From the NCBI RefSeq assembly GCF_032670585.1, contig NZ_JAVQHL010000003.1:186001-250000 (forward strand): DNA of 64,000 bases. The letters are read 5' to 3'. Made by a program: the position numbers and the translations under genes. Under the pieces are notes generated by a model. The model was not told the DNA's origin. It was given only the letters and a program-made list of their open reading frames with translations, and searched no databases. The stretch's first letter is position 1. Each line of letters begins with the position of its first letter. Source of the stretch: Ostreiculturibacter nitratireducens (GTDB lineage Bacteria > Pseudomonadota > Alphaproteobacteria > Rhodobacterales > Rhodobacteraceae). Positions 7,596 through 15,666 of this stretch are shown piece after piece.

Positions 7596-9067
7596 TTCCC
7601 TTGCGTTGCGGCAGGTGCCTCTGCCGCGTCGGACGCCTCGCCCGGCGCGGGAGCCTCGGGCGGTTCCGGGTCCTGCGCGGTCAGGACGCCCTCGGCCCAC
7701 GTTCCCGACACGACCTCTCCCGACGCGTAGCGCAACGTGCCCCGACCGTGCCATTTGCCTGCGGCGAACGTGCCTTCGTAGACATCCCCGTTCGCGTAGG
7801 TGGCGACACCCTGACCGTCGATTTCGCCGGCCTTCCACTGGCCGTTGTAGCGGAACCCCTCGGGCGTCACGAATTCGCCCTGCCCTTCGCGCTCCCCCAA
7901 GACGAACTCGCCGGTATAGACCGCGCCGTCTGAATAGGTGGCGACGCCCTGCCCGTGGCGCAGGCCCTCGGCCCAGCCACCTTCGTAGGAAGAGCCGTCG
8001 GGATTGGCCAGCTTGCCCTGGCCGTGGTTCTTTCCGGCCTTGAACTCGCCTTCGTAGACGATCCCGTTCGCGTAGGTCGCCGTGCCCTGCCCCTCGATCG
8101 CGCCCGCCTTCCAGCCGCCTTCGTAGGTGGAGCCGTCAGGATAGGTGATCTTGCCCTGACCGTCCGCGACGTCCTGGGCGAAGCTGCCTTCGTAGACCGC
8201 GCCTTCCGGATAGGTCGCCTTGCCCAGCCCCGCGATCCGGCCTTCCGCCCAGTCGCCTTCATAGCTGAAGCCGTCCGCGCCGCGGAACATGCCCTTGCCA
8301 TGCCGCTTGTCGTTCAGGAACTGGCCCTCGAAAATATCGCCGTTGGCGTAGGTGACCTTGCCTGGGCCGGTGCGCTTGCCGTTCTGCATCTGCCCTTCGA
8401 AGACGTCGCCATTGCCCTGGGTCAGCTTGCCCATCCCGTGCATCTGGCCCTCGCTCCAGGCACCTTCGTAGGTGAGTCCGTCGGGCATGGTGAGCGTCCC
8501 TTGCCCCGCGCGCTTGCCGCGCAGCATCCCGCCCTCATAGACGGCGCCGTCGGGGTAGGTGATGCGGCCCTTGCCCTCCATCACGCCCATGACCCAGTCG
8601 CCCTCGTAGGCGTAGCCGCCCGGGTTCTCCATCCGACCGGAGCCGTGCGGCTGCCCCTTCGTCAGCGGGCCGGTGTAGACCGCTCCGTTGGCGAAGCGCA
8701 GGACGCCCTCTCCGGTGATCTCGCCCTCGGTCCAGTCGCCCTCGTAGCTGCCGCCATCAGCAAAGACCATCTTGCCCTTGCCGTGCGGCTTGCTCTTGAC
8801 GAACTGGCCTTCGTAGACCGACCCGTTCGGGTAACGCGCGCGGCCCTGGCCGAGGATTTCACCTTCGACCCAGTCGCCGCTGTATTCGTAGCCGTTGGGA
8901 AGCCTATAGGTGCCCTGGCCGTGCCGAAGGCCGTTCTTGAACGTGCCCTCGTAGATGCCGCCGTCATCGTATTGCTTCGTGACGATCTCCTGCGCCGCAG
9001 CGCCGGTGGCCGAGATGCAGAGGGCAATGACCGCCGTTCCGAGGAGGCTCCGGTATGCTGGTTTCAT
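7592..9067 (-). CDS. Exported MORN-repeat protein (18 repeats)
   Basis: The 491-residue protein starts with a clear Sec signal peptide (MKPAYRSLLGTAVIALCISA, then TGAAAQ cleavage region). Almost everything after it is made of 23-residue MORN repeats of the form YEGxWxxGxxxGxGxxxxxDGxx. I count 18 full units and one degenerate nineteenth, followed by a Pro/Ala/Glu-rich tail. The ATG at 9067 is chosen because the signal peptide starts there; upstream in-frame sequence lacks protein character. MORN arrays form elongated beta-sheets that bind lipids or proteins. A purely MORN protein in the periplasm or on the surface suggests a scaffold or envelope-associated role, but no enzymatic domain is present and the function is unknown. 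Confidence 0.88.
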   Translation of the reverse strand: MKPAYRSLLGTAVIALCISATGAAAQEIVTKQYDDGGIYEGTFKNGLRHGQGTYRLPNGYEYSGDWVEGEILGQGRARYPNGSVYEGQFVKSKPHGKGKMVFADGGSYEGDWTEGEITGEGVLRFANGAVYTGPLTKGQPHGSGRMENPGGYAYEGDWVMGVMEGKGRITYPDGAVYEGGMLRGKRAGQGTLTMPDGLTYEGAWSEGQMHGMGKLTQGNGDVFEGQMQNGKRTGPGKVTYANGDIFEGQFLNDKRHGKGMFRGADGFSYEGDWAEGRIAGLGKATYPEGAVYEGSFAQDVADGQGKITYPDGSTYEGGWKAGAIEGQGTATYANGIVYEGEFKAGKNHGQGKLANPDGSSYEGGWAEGLRHGQGVATYSDGAVYTGEFVLGEREGQGEFVTPEGFRYNGQWKAGEIDGQGVATYANGDVYEGTFAAGKWHGRGTLRYASGEVVSGTWAEGVLTAQDPEPPEAPAPGEASDAAEAPAATQGN

Positions 9068-9249
9068 GGTCCGACATCTCTCCCGAATGGCCAGCCGCGC
9101 CGCCTGCCGCGACCGGAGCCACAACCGCCGGGCACCGTAAGACGCGCATCCCCTGCTGGCAAGACGCATGCCGTTCACGACTGCTCAACCGCCTTTCCCT
9201 TGCCCTCGGGTCTGTCTAAGAGAGGTGGAGCAACACCCCGGGGAAGCCG

Positions 9250-10908
9250 ATGGCCGAGAGATTCCGCCTGACACTTGCGCAGCTCAATCCGACTGTGGGC
9301 GCGTTCGCCGCCAATGCCGAAAAGGCGCGGGCAGCCTGGGAGGAAGGCAAACGCGCGGGCGCCGACATGGTGGCCCTGCCCGAGATGTTCGTCACCGGCT
9401 ACCAGACCCAGGACCTGGTGCGCCGCAGGGCGTTCCACGAACACGCCATGCGCATCGTCGAGCAACTCGCGAAGGACTGCGCCGACGGCCCCGCGCTCGG
9501 GATCGGTGGCCCCTGGGCGGACGTCGGGCGGCTCTACAACGCCTATTTCATCCTTCAGGGCGGCAAGATCGTCGCCAAGATGCTGAAGCACCACCTCCCG
9601 AACGCTGACGTCTTCGACGAGGTTCGTATCTTCAACATCGGCCAGATTTCCGGCCCCTACCGCATCGGCCCCCTGCGCCTCGGAACGCCGGTCTGCGAGG
9701 ATGCCTGGTACGAAGACGTGGCAGAAACGCTTGCCGAAACCGGTGCGGAGATCCTGCTGATCCCGAACGGCTCGCCCTACCGCAGGAACAAGCTTGAACT
9801 GCGGATGAACGTCACCGTCTCGCGCGTGGTCGAGACGGGGCTGCCGCTCATCTACCTGAACACGGTCGGCGCGCAGGATGACCAGGTCTTCGACGGGGCG
9901 AGCTTCGCGCTCAATCCGGGTGGAGAACTCGCCATGCAGCTGCCGCCGATGGAGGAGGTCATCACCCATCTCGACCTCGAGAAGGGCGAGGAGGGCTGGC
10001 GCATCCTGCCCGGCCGGATGGACCTGCAGCCCGACGAGTGGGAACAGGACTACCACGCGATGGTGCTGTCCCTGCGCGACTACCTGGCGAAGTCGGGCTT
10101 CCGGAAAGTGCTTCTTGGCCTTTCGGGCGGGGTGGACAGCGCGCTGGTCGCGACCATCGCCGCCGACGCGATCGGGCCTGAGAATGTCCGCTGCGTGATG
10201 CTGCCGTCGGAATACACCTCCAACCACTCGCTTGAGGATGCGACCGCCGTCGCGACGGCGCTGGGGTGCCGGCTCGACACGGTGTCGATCGAGGGGGCGC
10301 GGGACGCGGTCGAAGGCGCGCTTTCGCATCTCATGGCGGGGACGCAGCCCGACATCACGGAAGAAAACATCCAGTCCCGGCTGCGCGGGCTGATGCTCAT
10401 GGCGATCTCGAACAAGTTCGGGGAGATGCTGCTGACCACCGGGAACAAGTCCGAGGTGGCGGTGGGTTACGCCACGATCTACGGCGACATGGCCGGCGGC
10501 TACAACCCGATCAAGGACCTTTACAAGACCCGCGTGTTCGAAACCTGCCGGTGGCGCAACCGAAACCACCGCCCCTGGATGAAGGGGCCGGAAGGCGAGG
10601 TGATCCCGGCGCGCGTGATCGAGAAGGCGCCTTCGGCGGAGCTTCGCCCCGACCAGCGGGACGAGGACAGCCTGCCTCCCTACGCGATCCTCGACGCTAT
10701 CCTCGAACGGCTGATCGAGGGCGAGCAGTCGGTCGCCGAGGTCGTCGCCGCCGGCTTCGACCGGGATACCGTGAAGCGGGTCGAGAACCTGATCTTCACC
10801 TCGGAATACAAGCGGTTCCAGTCAGCGCCGGGAACGCGGCTTTCGACAATGGCCTTCTGGCTCGACCGGCGCTATCCGATCGTGAACCGCTGGCGGGACG
10901 AAAGCTGA
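9250..10908 (+). CDS. nadE: Glutamine-dependent NAD+ synthetase
   Basis: Last step of NAD synthesis: ATP-dependent amidation of deamido-NAD using glutamine. The 552-residue protein is the two-domain form. The N-terminal nitrilase-like amidase has the Glu-Lys-Cys triad in LPEMFVTGY (about residue 45), KMLKHHLPN (about residue 117) and TPVCEDAWY (about residue 150). The C-terminal synthetase has the N-type ATP-pyrophosphatase P-loop LSGGVDSALVA (about residue 290) and TTGNKSEVAVGYATIYGDMAGG. Length is usual for the fused form. It is a single gene between the MORN gene (divergent) and the dehydrogenase at 10927 (convergent, 18 bp away). Confidence 0.96.
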   Translation: MAERFRLTLAQLNPTVGAFAANAEKARAAWEEGKRAGADMVALPEMFVTGYQTQDLVRRRAFHEHAMRIVEQLAKDCADGPALGIGGPWADVGRLYNAYFILQGGKIVAKMLKHHLPNADVFDEVRIFNIGQISGPYRIGPLRLGTPVCEDAWYEDVAETLAETGAEILLIPNGSPYRRNKLELRMNVTVSRVVETGLPLIYLNTVGAQDDQVFDGASFALNPGGELAMQLPPMEEVITHLDLEKGEEGWRILPGRMDLQPDEWEQDYHAMVLSLRDYLAKSGFRKVLLGLSGGVDSALVATIAADAIGPENVRCVMLPSEYTSNHSLEDATAVATALGCRLDTVSIEGARDAVEGALSHLMAGTQPDITEENIQSRLRGLMLMAISNKFGEMLLTTGNKSEVAVGYATIYGDMAGGYNPIKDLYKTRVFETCRWRNRNHRPWMKGPEGEVIPARVIEKAPSAELRPDQRDEDSLPPYAILDAILERLIEGEQSVAEVVAAGFDRDTVKRVENLIFTSEYKRFQSAPGTRLSTMAFWLDRRYPIVNRWRDES

Positions 10909-10926
10909 GAGAAGGTCCGCGGAACC

Positions 10927-11976
10927 TCAGGTATCCGCGGCGAAGGTCAGGTGGACCTTGACGGACCGGCTCCGGTCGCCGGCAACGTCGAAGGCCGCGC
11001 GCGCTTCCTCCATCGGATAGCTCTGCGAGATCATCGGGGTCAGATCGATCCCGCGGCTCGATATCATCGCAACTGCTTCGGCGAATTCCTCGTGGAAGCG
11101 GTGCGTACCGCGGAAGGTGATCTCCTTGCCGACGAGCATGTTGAGGGGCACCGGCACGTCCCCGGACACGCCGACCTGAATAAGGAGCCCCTGCGGCCTC
11201 AGCGTCGTGATCGCGGACCGGATCGCCGGCGCGGCGGCCGAGCATTCGAAGGCCACGTCGAAATGCCCCTTGTCGGCGGCATAGGCCTCCATCTCCGCTC
11301 CGTCGCGGCCCACGTTGATGACGCGCGTCGCGCCCATCGCGCTCGCGGCCTGCAGCGGCACGTCCTGGAGGTCGGTCACGACGACCTCGGCGGCACCCGC
11401 TTCGGCCGCCAGAGCGGCGCAAAGGACGCCGATCGGCCCCGCGCCCGTGACGAGGACGCGCTTGCTGCAAAGATCTCCCGCCCTCCGCCGCGCGTGCAGG
11501 CAAACGGCGAGAGGTTCGGCGCAGGCGGCTTCGGCGAAGCTCACCTCGGCCGAGACGGGCAGGCATTGACCCGCTTCGACCACGATCAGGTCGCGGAACA
11601 GCCCCTGCTCATGCGGAAAGCGCAGCGCCGAACCGTTGAACCGCATGTCGAGGCAGTGCTGGAAAAGCCCCTCGCGGCAATAGGCGCAGTCGTTGCAGGG
11701 GCGGCTGGGGTTGATCGCGATGCGGTCGCCCACCGCCACGTTCGTCACGCCCTCGCCGATCTCGATCACCGTGCCGGAGGCCTCGTGCCCGAGGATAATC
11801 GGCTCCTTCACGCGGATCGGGCCGAAGCCGCCGTCCTGGTAGTAATGCAGGTCGGACCCGCAGATCCCCCCGGCGCCGATGGCCACGAGAACCTCGCCCG
11901 CGGCGGGAACCGCGACCGGCTGCGTTTCGATCCGGATGTCGTTCTGGCCGTGGAGCCGGCAGATGCGGGTTTGCAT
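10927..11976 (-). CDS. Zinc-dependent sugar alcohol/acid dehydrogenase (L-idonate 5-dehydrogenase-like)
   Basis: Medium-chain dehydrogenase of 349 residues, predicted to oxidise a sugar acid or polyol with NAD(P). It has the catalytic-zinc motifs CGSDLHYY (about residue 38) and GHEASGTVIEIGEGV, and the structural-zinc cysteine cluster CNDCAYCREGLFQHC (about residues 94-108). The Rossmann motif VLVTGAGPIGVLCAALA follows. The N-terminal half is most like L-idonate 5-dehydrogenases. It is the last gene of the gntR-dctP-dctQ-dctM operon, 9 bp after dctM. Together with the divergent uxuAB genes this suggests that it converts an imported uronate-type acid (for example L-idonate, gulonate or a related acid). 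The exact substrate is inferred. Confidence 0.85.
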   Translation of the reverse strand: MQTRICRLHGQNDIRIETQPVAVPAAGEVLVAIGAGGICGSDLHYYQDGGFGPIRVKEPIILGHEASGTVIEIGEGVTNVAVGDRIAINPSRPCNDCAYCREGLFQHCLDMRFNGSALRFPHEQGLFRDLIVVEAGQCLPVSAEVSFAEAACAEPLAVCLHARRRAGDLCSKRVLVTGAGPIGVLCAALAAEAGAAEVVVTDLQDVPLQAASAMGATRVINVGRDGAEMEAYAADKGHFDVAFECSAAAPAIRSAITTLRPQGLLIQVGVSGDVPVPLNMLVGKEITFRGTHRFHEEFAEAVAMISSRGIDLTPMISQSYPMEEARAAFDVAGDRSRSVKVHLTFAADT

Positions 11977-11985
11977 GGGTCTTTC

Positions 11986-13263
11986 CTAGGGTGCGAGGAC
12001 GGAGGGCAGCCATGTCGCGATCGCCGGGACATAGGACACGAGCAGCAGCACCCCGATATTGGTGAAGAGGAATGGCAGGATCGCCACCACGACCGGCGCG
12101 AGTGGCAACCGCGCGATCCCGGCGCAGACGAAGAGGCACACGCCGACCGGCGGCGTGGTGAGGCCGATCATCAGGTTCAGGACCGCGAAGGTCGCGAAAT
12201 GCAGGGGATCGATCCCGACGGCAGTTGCGAGCGACAGGAGCGGCACGAAGAGGATGATGAGCGCCGCGATCGTCTCCATGAACATGCCGACGAACAGGAG
12301 GAGCAGGTTGATGATCAGGATCACGAGGAACCTGTTGTCGGTCAGTGACAGGACGCCCGAGGCGATGGCCTGGGGAATGCGCTCGGACACGAGGATCCAG
12401 CCGAAAACGTTCGCGAAACCCACGAGCGCGAGGATGCCCGCGGAGGCGACGGCGCTGTCGACGAGGATTCCGGGAACGGCGCGGACGGGAAGCTCGCGGT
12501 AGATCAGCATGCCGACGATGAGCGCGTAGACGCTCGCGACGATCGCCGTTTCGGTCGGCGTCGCCAGACCGCTCAGAAGCCCGTAGATGATGAGGAAGGT
12601 CATGGCGAGCGCCCAGACCGCACCGGAAAAGGACCGCGCGACCTCGCCCATGCCTTGCCAAGGCTGGCGGGGGAAGCCCTTCCGGACGGAAATGGCATAG
12701 GCCGTCGCCATCATGGCGAGGCCCATGAGGATGCCCGGCACCGCGCCTGCGAGGAACATCCTGCCGACCGAGATGCCGGAGAGCGCGCCGACGATGATCA
12801 TCGGGACGCTCGGCGGGATGATCGGGCCGACCGTGGACGAGGCGGCCGTCACGGCGGCGGAGAAATCCGCCGGGTAGCCAGCCTTCTTCATGCCGGGGAT
12901 GAGGACACCCCCGATCGAGGCCGCGTCCGCCACGGCCGTTCCGGTGATGCCGCCGAAAAGCATGGAAGCCGCGATGTTCGTCAGGCCGAGCCCGCCACGG
13001 ATCCAGCCCACCAGCGCGTTGGCGAAACGGATGATGCGGTTGGTGATGCCGCCCCGGTTCATGAGGTTCCCCGCGAGCACGAAGCCGGGGATCGAGAGCA
13101 GAACGAAGACGTCCATGCCCGCATACATCTTCTGCGGCATGCTGACGACGGGGATGCCCGCGAGCAGCAGGTAGGCGAGCGAAGAGATCCCGAGCGTGAT
13201 CGCGACCGGAACGCCGATCGCGAGCCCGATGACGAAGACGGAGAAGAGAACGAAGACGTCCAT
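11986..13263 (-). CDS. TRAP transporter large permease (DctM family)
   Basis: Main membrane subunit of a tripartite ATP-independent periplasmic transporter. The 425-residue sequence is nearly all hydrophobic helices, with the TRAP large-subunit features VLLSIPGFVLAGNLMNRGGI, GGITGTAVADAASIG and TTPPVGVCLFVCAGIARLP near the C-terminus. It lies 3 bp after dctQ and 9 bp before the dehydrogenase. Substrate is probably a sugar acid, by context of the GntR regulator and uxuAB. Confidence 0.94.
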   Translation of the reverse strand: MDVFVLFSVFVIGLAIGVPVAITLGISSLAYLLLAGIPVVSMPQKMYAGMDVFVLLSIPGFVLAGNLMNRGGITNRIIRFANALVGWIRGGLGLTNIAASMLFGGITGTAVADAASIGGVLIPGMKKAGYPADFSAAVTAASSTVGPIIPPSVPMIIVGALSGISVGRMFLAGAVPGILMGLAMMATAYAISVRKGFPRQPWQGMGEVARSFSGAVWALAMTFLIIYGLLSGLATPTETAIVASVYALIVGMLIYRELPVRAVPGILVDSAVASAGILALVGFANVFGWILVSERIPQAIASGVLSLTDNRFLVILIINLLLLFVGMFMETIAALIILFVPLLSLATAVGIDPLHFATFAVLNLMIGLTTPPVGVCLFVCAGIARLPLAPVVVAILPFLFTNIGVLLLVSYVPAIATWLPSVLAP

Positions 13264-13266
13264 GGT

Positions 13267-13770
13267 TCAGGTCTCCTCTCGCCTCTCCGGCGTTCCGTCC
13301 TCGCTCCCGGAGAGCATGCCCAGGATGCGCAGCACCGCGAAGACCGCGAGCAGCGCGAGAAGCAGGAAGACGGTGAAATGCGCGTAGGTCATCTTGATTT
13401 CGAGGGCGGGAGAGGTCTGCATCCTGCCGATCGAGACGTATTTCCAGGCAGCGGGAAGAAGGTAGAGCGCGAGCCCCGCCGTCACGACCGCCGCGACGAG
13501 CCGCAGGAGCCAGGGCAAGCGGCCGGGAAGGGACTCGCAGATGACGTCCACATTCACGAGATCGCCCGTGCGGAAGGATAGCCCCGCCCCGAAGGCGACA
13601 AGGTAGAGAAGCGCGTAACGGGTCAGTTCCTCGGTCCAGACCGGCGAGGAACCGGCGAGCCTGCCCACCACCTGGATGAGGACCGCGGCGATCAAGACGA
13701 GGAAGGAAAGACCGACACCAAGGCGGGCCAGCAGGACTACCCAACGGATATAGCGTTCAGCGCGTTTCAT
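13267..13770 (-). CDS. TRAP transporter small permease (DctQ family)
   Basis: Four-helix small membrane subunit of the TRAP transporter. The 167-residue product from the ATG at 13770 (MKRAERYIRWVVLLARLGVG) has four hydrophobic segments and the family element TEELTRYALLYLVAFGAGLSF around residues 50-75. An upstream in-frame start at 13800 would lie inside the intercistronic hairpin, so the later ATG is preferred. It lies between dctP and dctM. Confidence 0.9.
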   Translation of the reverse strand: MKRAERYIRWVVLLARLGVGLSFLVLIAAVLIQVVGRLAGSSPVWTEELTRYALLYLVAFGAGLSFRTGDLVNVDVICESLPGRLPWLLRLVAAVVTAGLALYLLPAAWKYVSIGRMQTSPALEIKMTYAHFTVFLLLALLAVFAVLRILGMLSGSEDGTPERREET

Positions 13771-13792
13771 GTCCCATCCCCGTGAGCGCGAG

Positions 13793-13819
13793 ACCGGCAC
13801 CGCGCGAGGCGGTGCCGGT
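13793..13819 (-). promoter_or_regulatory. Intercistronic hairpin between dctP and dctQ
   Basis: An 11-bp perfect stem (ACCGGCACCGC / GCGGTGCCGGT) with a 5-nt loop between the binding-protein gene and the small permease gene. Such structures commonly protect the upstream message and reduce downstream expression, giving excess binding protein over membrane subunits. No U-run is present, so partial readthrough is expected. Confidence 0.55.
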
Positions 13820-13842
13820 CGATGGCGTGGATCAGCCCTTCG

Positions 13843-14820
13843 TCACTCGGCGAAGAGGCCCTCGACGATCGGACGGATTTCGTCGTTCACGTTGGCGAGC
13901 ACGGCGTCCTTGGCCTTGGCGGCGAAGGCGGCGCCATCGACCTCGACGAAGGTCATGCCCTTCTCTTCGAGGAAGGCACGGTCGGCGGCGAGGCTGTCGT
14001 TGAAGAGCCCACGCTCATAGGCCTGCGCCCGCGCGGCGGCTTCCATCACCGCCGCCTGGTCTTCCTCGGACAGCTTGGCCCAGGTGCTTTCGGCGATCGT
14101 CAGGTAGATCCACGACCGGACGTGGTCCGTCAGGTTCACGTGGCTCTGCACTTCGTAGAAGCTGGCCGAGCGGATCAGCGCGAGCGGGTTTTCCTGGGCG
14201 TCGATCGTGCCGTTCTGGAGCGAGGTGAAGACCTCGGAGAACGCCATCGGTGTCGGCTGCGCACCGAGCGCGGCCCAGACATCGACGAAGAGCGGCACGT
14301 TCGGCACGCGCAGCTTCAGGCCATCCAGTTCGTCAGGCGTGGTGATGGGGCGGTTCGAGGTCAGGTCGCGCGGACCGCGGGCGAAATAGGCGATCGGGCG
14401 GATCTGCGCCTTCTCGACGATCTGCGCCTCGATCTGGTCACCGATCTCGCCAGAGGCGACCTCGTCCATGTGCTCGATCGACTTGTAGGCATAGGGCACG
14501 GCCAGAAGGGCGGCCATCGGCGCCCAGTTCTGCAGCGATTCACCCGTGATCGTCATGTCGACGGTGCCGAGCTGCATGCCGTTGATGAGGTCGATTTCCT
14601 TGCCGAGCGATTCGTTCGGATAGACCTCGACCACGATGCGTCCGTCGGTCAGGGCCGAAAGCTCCTCGCCGAACTTCACCGACGCGAGGTGCCAGGGGTT
14701 TTCCTCGTTGGCGAGGTGGCCGAGCTTCAGCGTCATCTCCTGCGCCGCAAGGGGCGTCGCCGTGAAATGCGCCGCCATAGCTACGGCGGCAACGGCCGTC
14801 AGTTTCGTCTTGAACGTCAT
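13843..14820 (-). CDS. TRAP transporter solute-binding protein (DctP family)
   Basis: Periplasmic receptor of the TRAP system, 325 residues, with a Sec signal peptide (MTFKTKLTAVAAVAMAAHF, cleavage near PLAAQE). The mature part shows DctP elements: KLGHLANEENPWH at the N-terminus, the conserved arginine region PDELDGLKLRVPNVPLFVD that normally contacts the ligand carboxylate, and a C-terminal helix with AQAYERGLFN. The start overlaps the gntR stop by 4 bp. Specificity for a uronate or aldonate is inferred from the neighbours. Confidence 0.93.
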   Translation of the reverse strand: MTFKTKLTAVAAVAMAAHFTATPLAAQEMTLKLGHLANEENPWHLASVKFGEELSALTDGRIVVEVYPNESLGKEIDLINGMQLGTVDMTITGESLQNWAPMAALLAVPYAYKSIEHMDEVASGEIGDQIEAQIVEKAQIRPIAYFARGPRDLTSNRPITTPDELDGLKLRVPNVPLFVDVWAALGAQPTPMAFSEVFTSLQNGTIDAQENPLALIRSASFYEVQSHVNLTDHVRSWIYLTIAESTWAKLSEEDQAAVMEAAARAQAYERGLFNDSLAADRAFLEEKGMTFVEVDGAAFAAKAKDAVLANVNDEIRPIVEGLFAE

Positions 14821-15563
14821 TTCTTTCCTCCTTTTTGAATGGGTGCAGTGACCGGACGGGGCAGATCCCCGCTCGGCAGGTCGAAGAAATCGGGATTCGC
14901 GCGCATGATTTCCGGCAGGTCCGTCAGGACCTCGCGCAGGTGGGTGCGGATAGCGATTTCGGCCTTCTCGACGTTGCCTTCCGCGATCATGTCCACGACG
15001 TCGGTGTGCTGCCCGATAAGCTTCTCGATCGGGAACCGGCCGAGCGAGAGAAAGCGCACACGGTCCATCTGGGCCTTCAGGCCCTCGATCAGTTTCCAGG
15101 CGCCGCCCTTGCCCGCGCCTTCAGCCAGAGTGCGGTGGAATTTCTCATCGGCCTGGATGAAGTCCTGGGGCGAGCGGGCGGCGACCTCCTTCTGCTGCGC
15201 GAGCTGGGCGCGCAGCTTCTCCACCAGAGCCGGATCGGGATTTGCCGCCAGAAGCTTCACGATATCCGCCTCGATCGCCTCCCGCAGGAAGCGGGCGTCG
15301 AGAACAGAGGCATAGGCGATCTTGCTGACGATCGTGCCGCGCTGGGGAAGGACCGCGAGAAGCCCCTGCTCGGCAAGCTTGATGAAAGCCTCGCGCACGG
15401 GCTGGCGGCTGACGTCGTAGCTGCGCGCGATTTCGGCTTCGGAGATGCGGTTTCCGGGCTTGAGGTCGTTTCGAACGATCCGTTCGCGCAGGATCCGGGT
15501 GATCTGCGGCGTGATCGGATAGGACGGGTCGAGCGACCAGACAGCTCCGTCTTCCATCGGCAT
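14817..15563 (-). CDS. GntR-family transcriptional regulator (FCD/FadR subfamily)
   Basis: DNA-binding regulator of 248 residues. The N-terminal winged helix-turn-helix covers about residues 15-80 (ITRILRERIVRNDLKPGNRI, then EAEIARSYDVSRQPVREAFIKL). The C-terminal all-helical FCD ligand domain carries metal/ligand His residues in FHRTLAEGAG and GQHTDVVDMI. The first gene of the TRAP operon and divergent from uxuA across about 100 bp, it is well placed to repress both directions until a hexuronate-derived ligand is present. Autoregulation is inferred from position. Confidence 0.9.
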   Translation of the reverse strand: MPMEDGAVWSLDPSYPITPQITRILRERIVRNDLKPGNRISEAEIARSYDVSRQPVREAFIKLAEQGLLAVLPQRGTIVSKIAYASVLDARFLREAIEADIVKLLAANPDPALVEKLRAQLAQQKEVAARSPQDFIQADEKFHRTLAEGAGKGGAWKLIEGLKAQMDRVRFLSLGRFPIEKLIGQHTDVVDMIAEGNVEKAEIAIRTHLREVLTDLPEIMRANPDFFDLPSGDLPRPVTAPIQKGGKK

Positions 15564-15666
15564 GATTCGACCTCCCTGGGCATCCGCCTACCATACTTCC
15601 ATACTAGTCAGCAACAAATGTGGATGCTATGAGGTACCGAAGACCCGAGTCCCGGAAGGAGCCGAC
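15564..15666. promoter_or_regulatory. Divergent control region between gntR and uxuA
   Basis: A 103-bp intergenic segment that must carry both promoters. It contains a direct repeat CCATACT (15591-15597 and 15599-15605) merging into the palindrome ACTAGT, a plausible GntR operator. A good ribosome-binding site (GGAG, 6 bp spacing) precedes the uxuA ATG. Operator assignment is tentative. Confidence 0.35.

Noticed and set aside
8000..9000. Repetitive DNA in the MORN region considered as a CRISPR or tandem repeat array
   Set aside because: The 69-bp periodicity is explained by 23-residue protein repeats; units are diverged and have no spacer/repeat pattern.
11609..13744. A 711-codon minus-strand open frame
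   Set aside because: It runs antiphase through the dctM and dctQ genes on the same strand; its translation is Arg/Ala/Gly-rich without motifs, a typical high-GC shadow.
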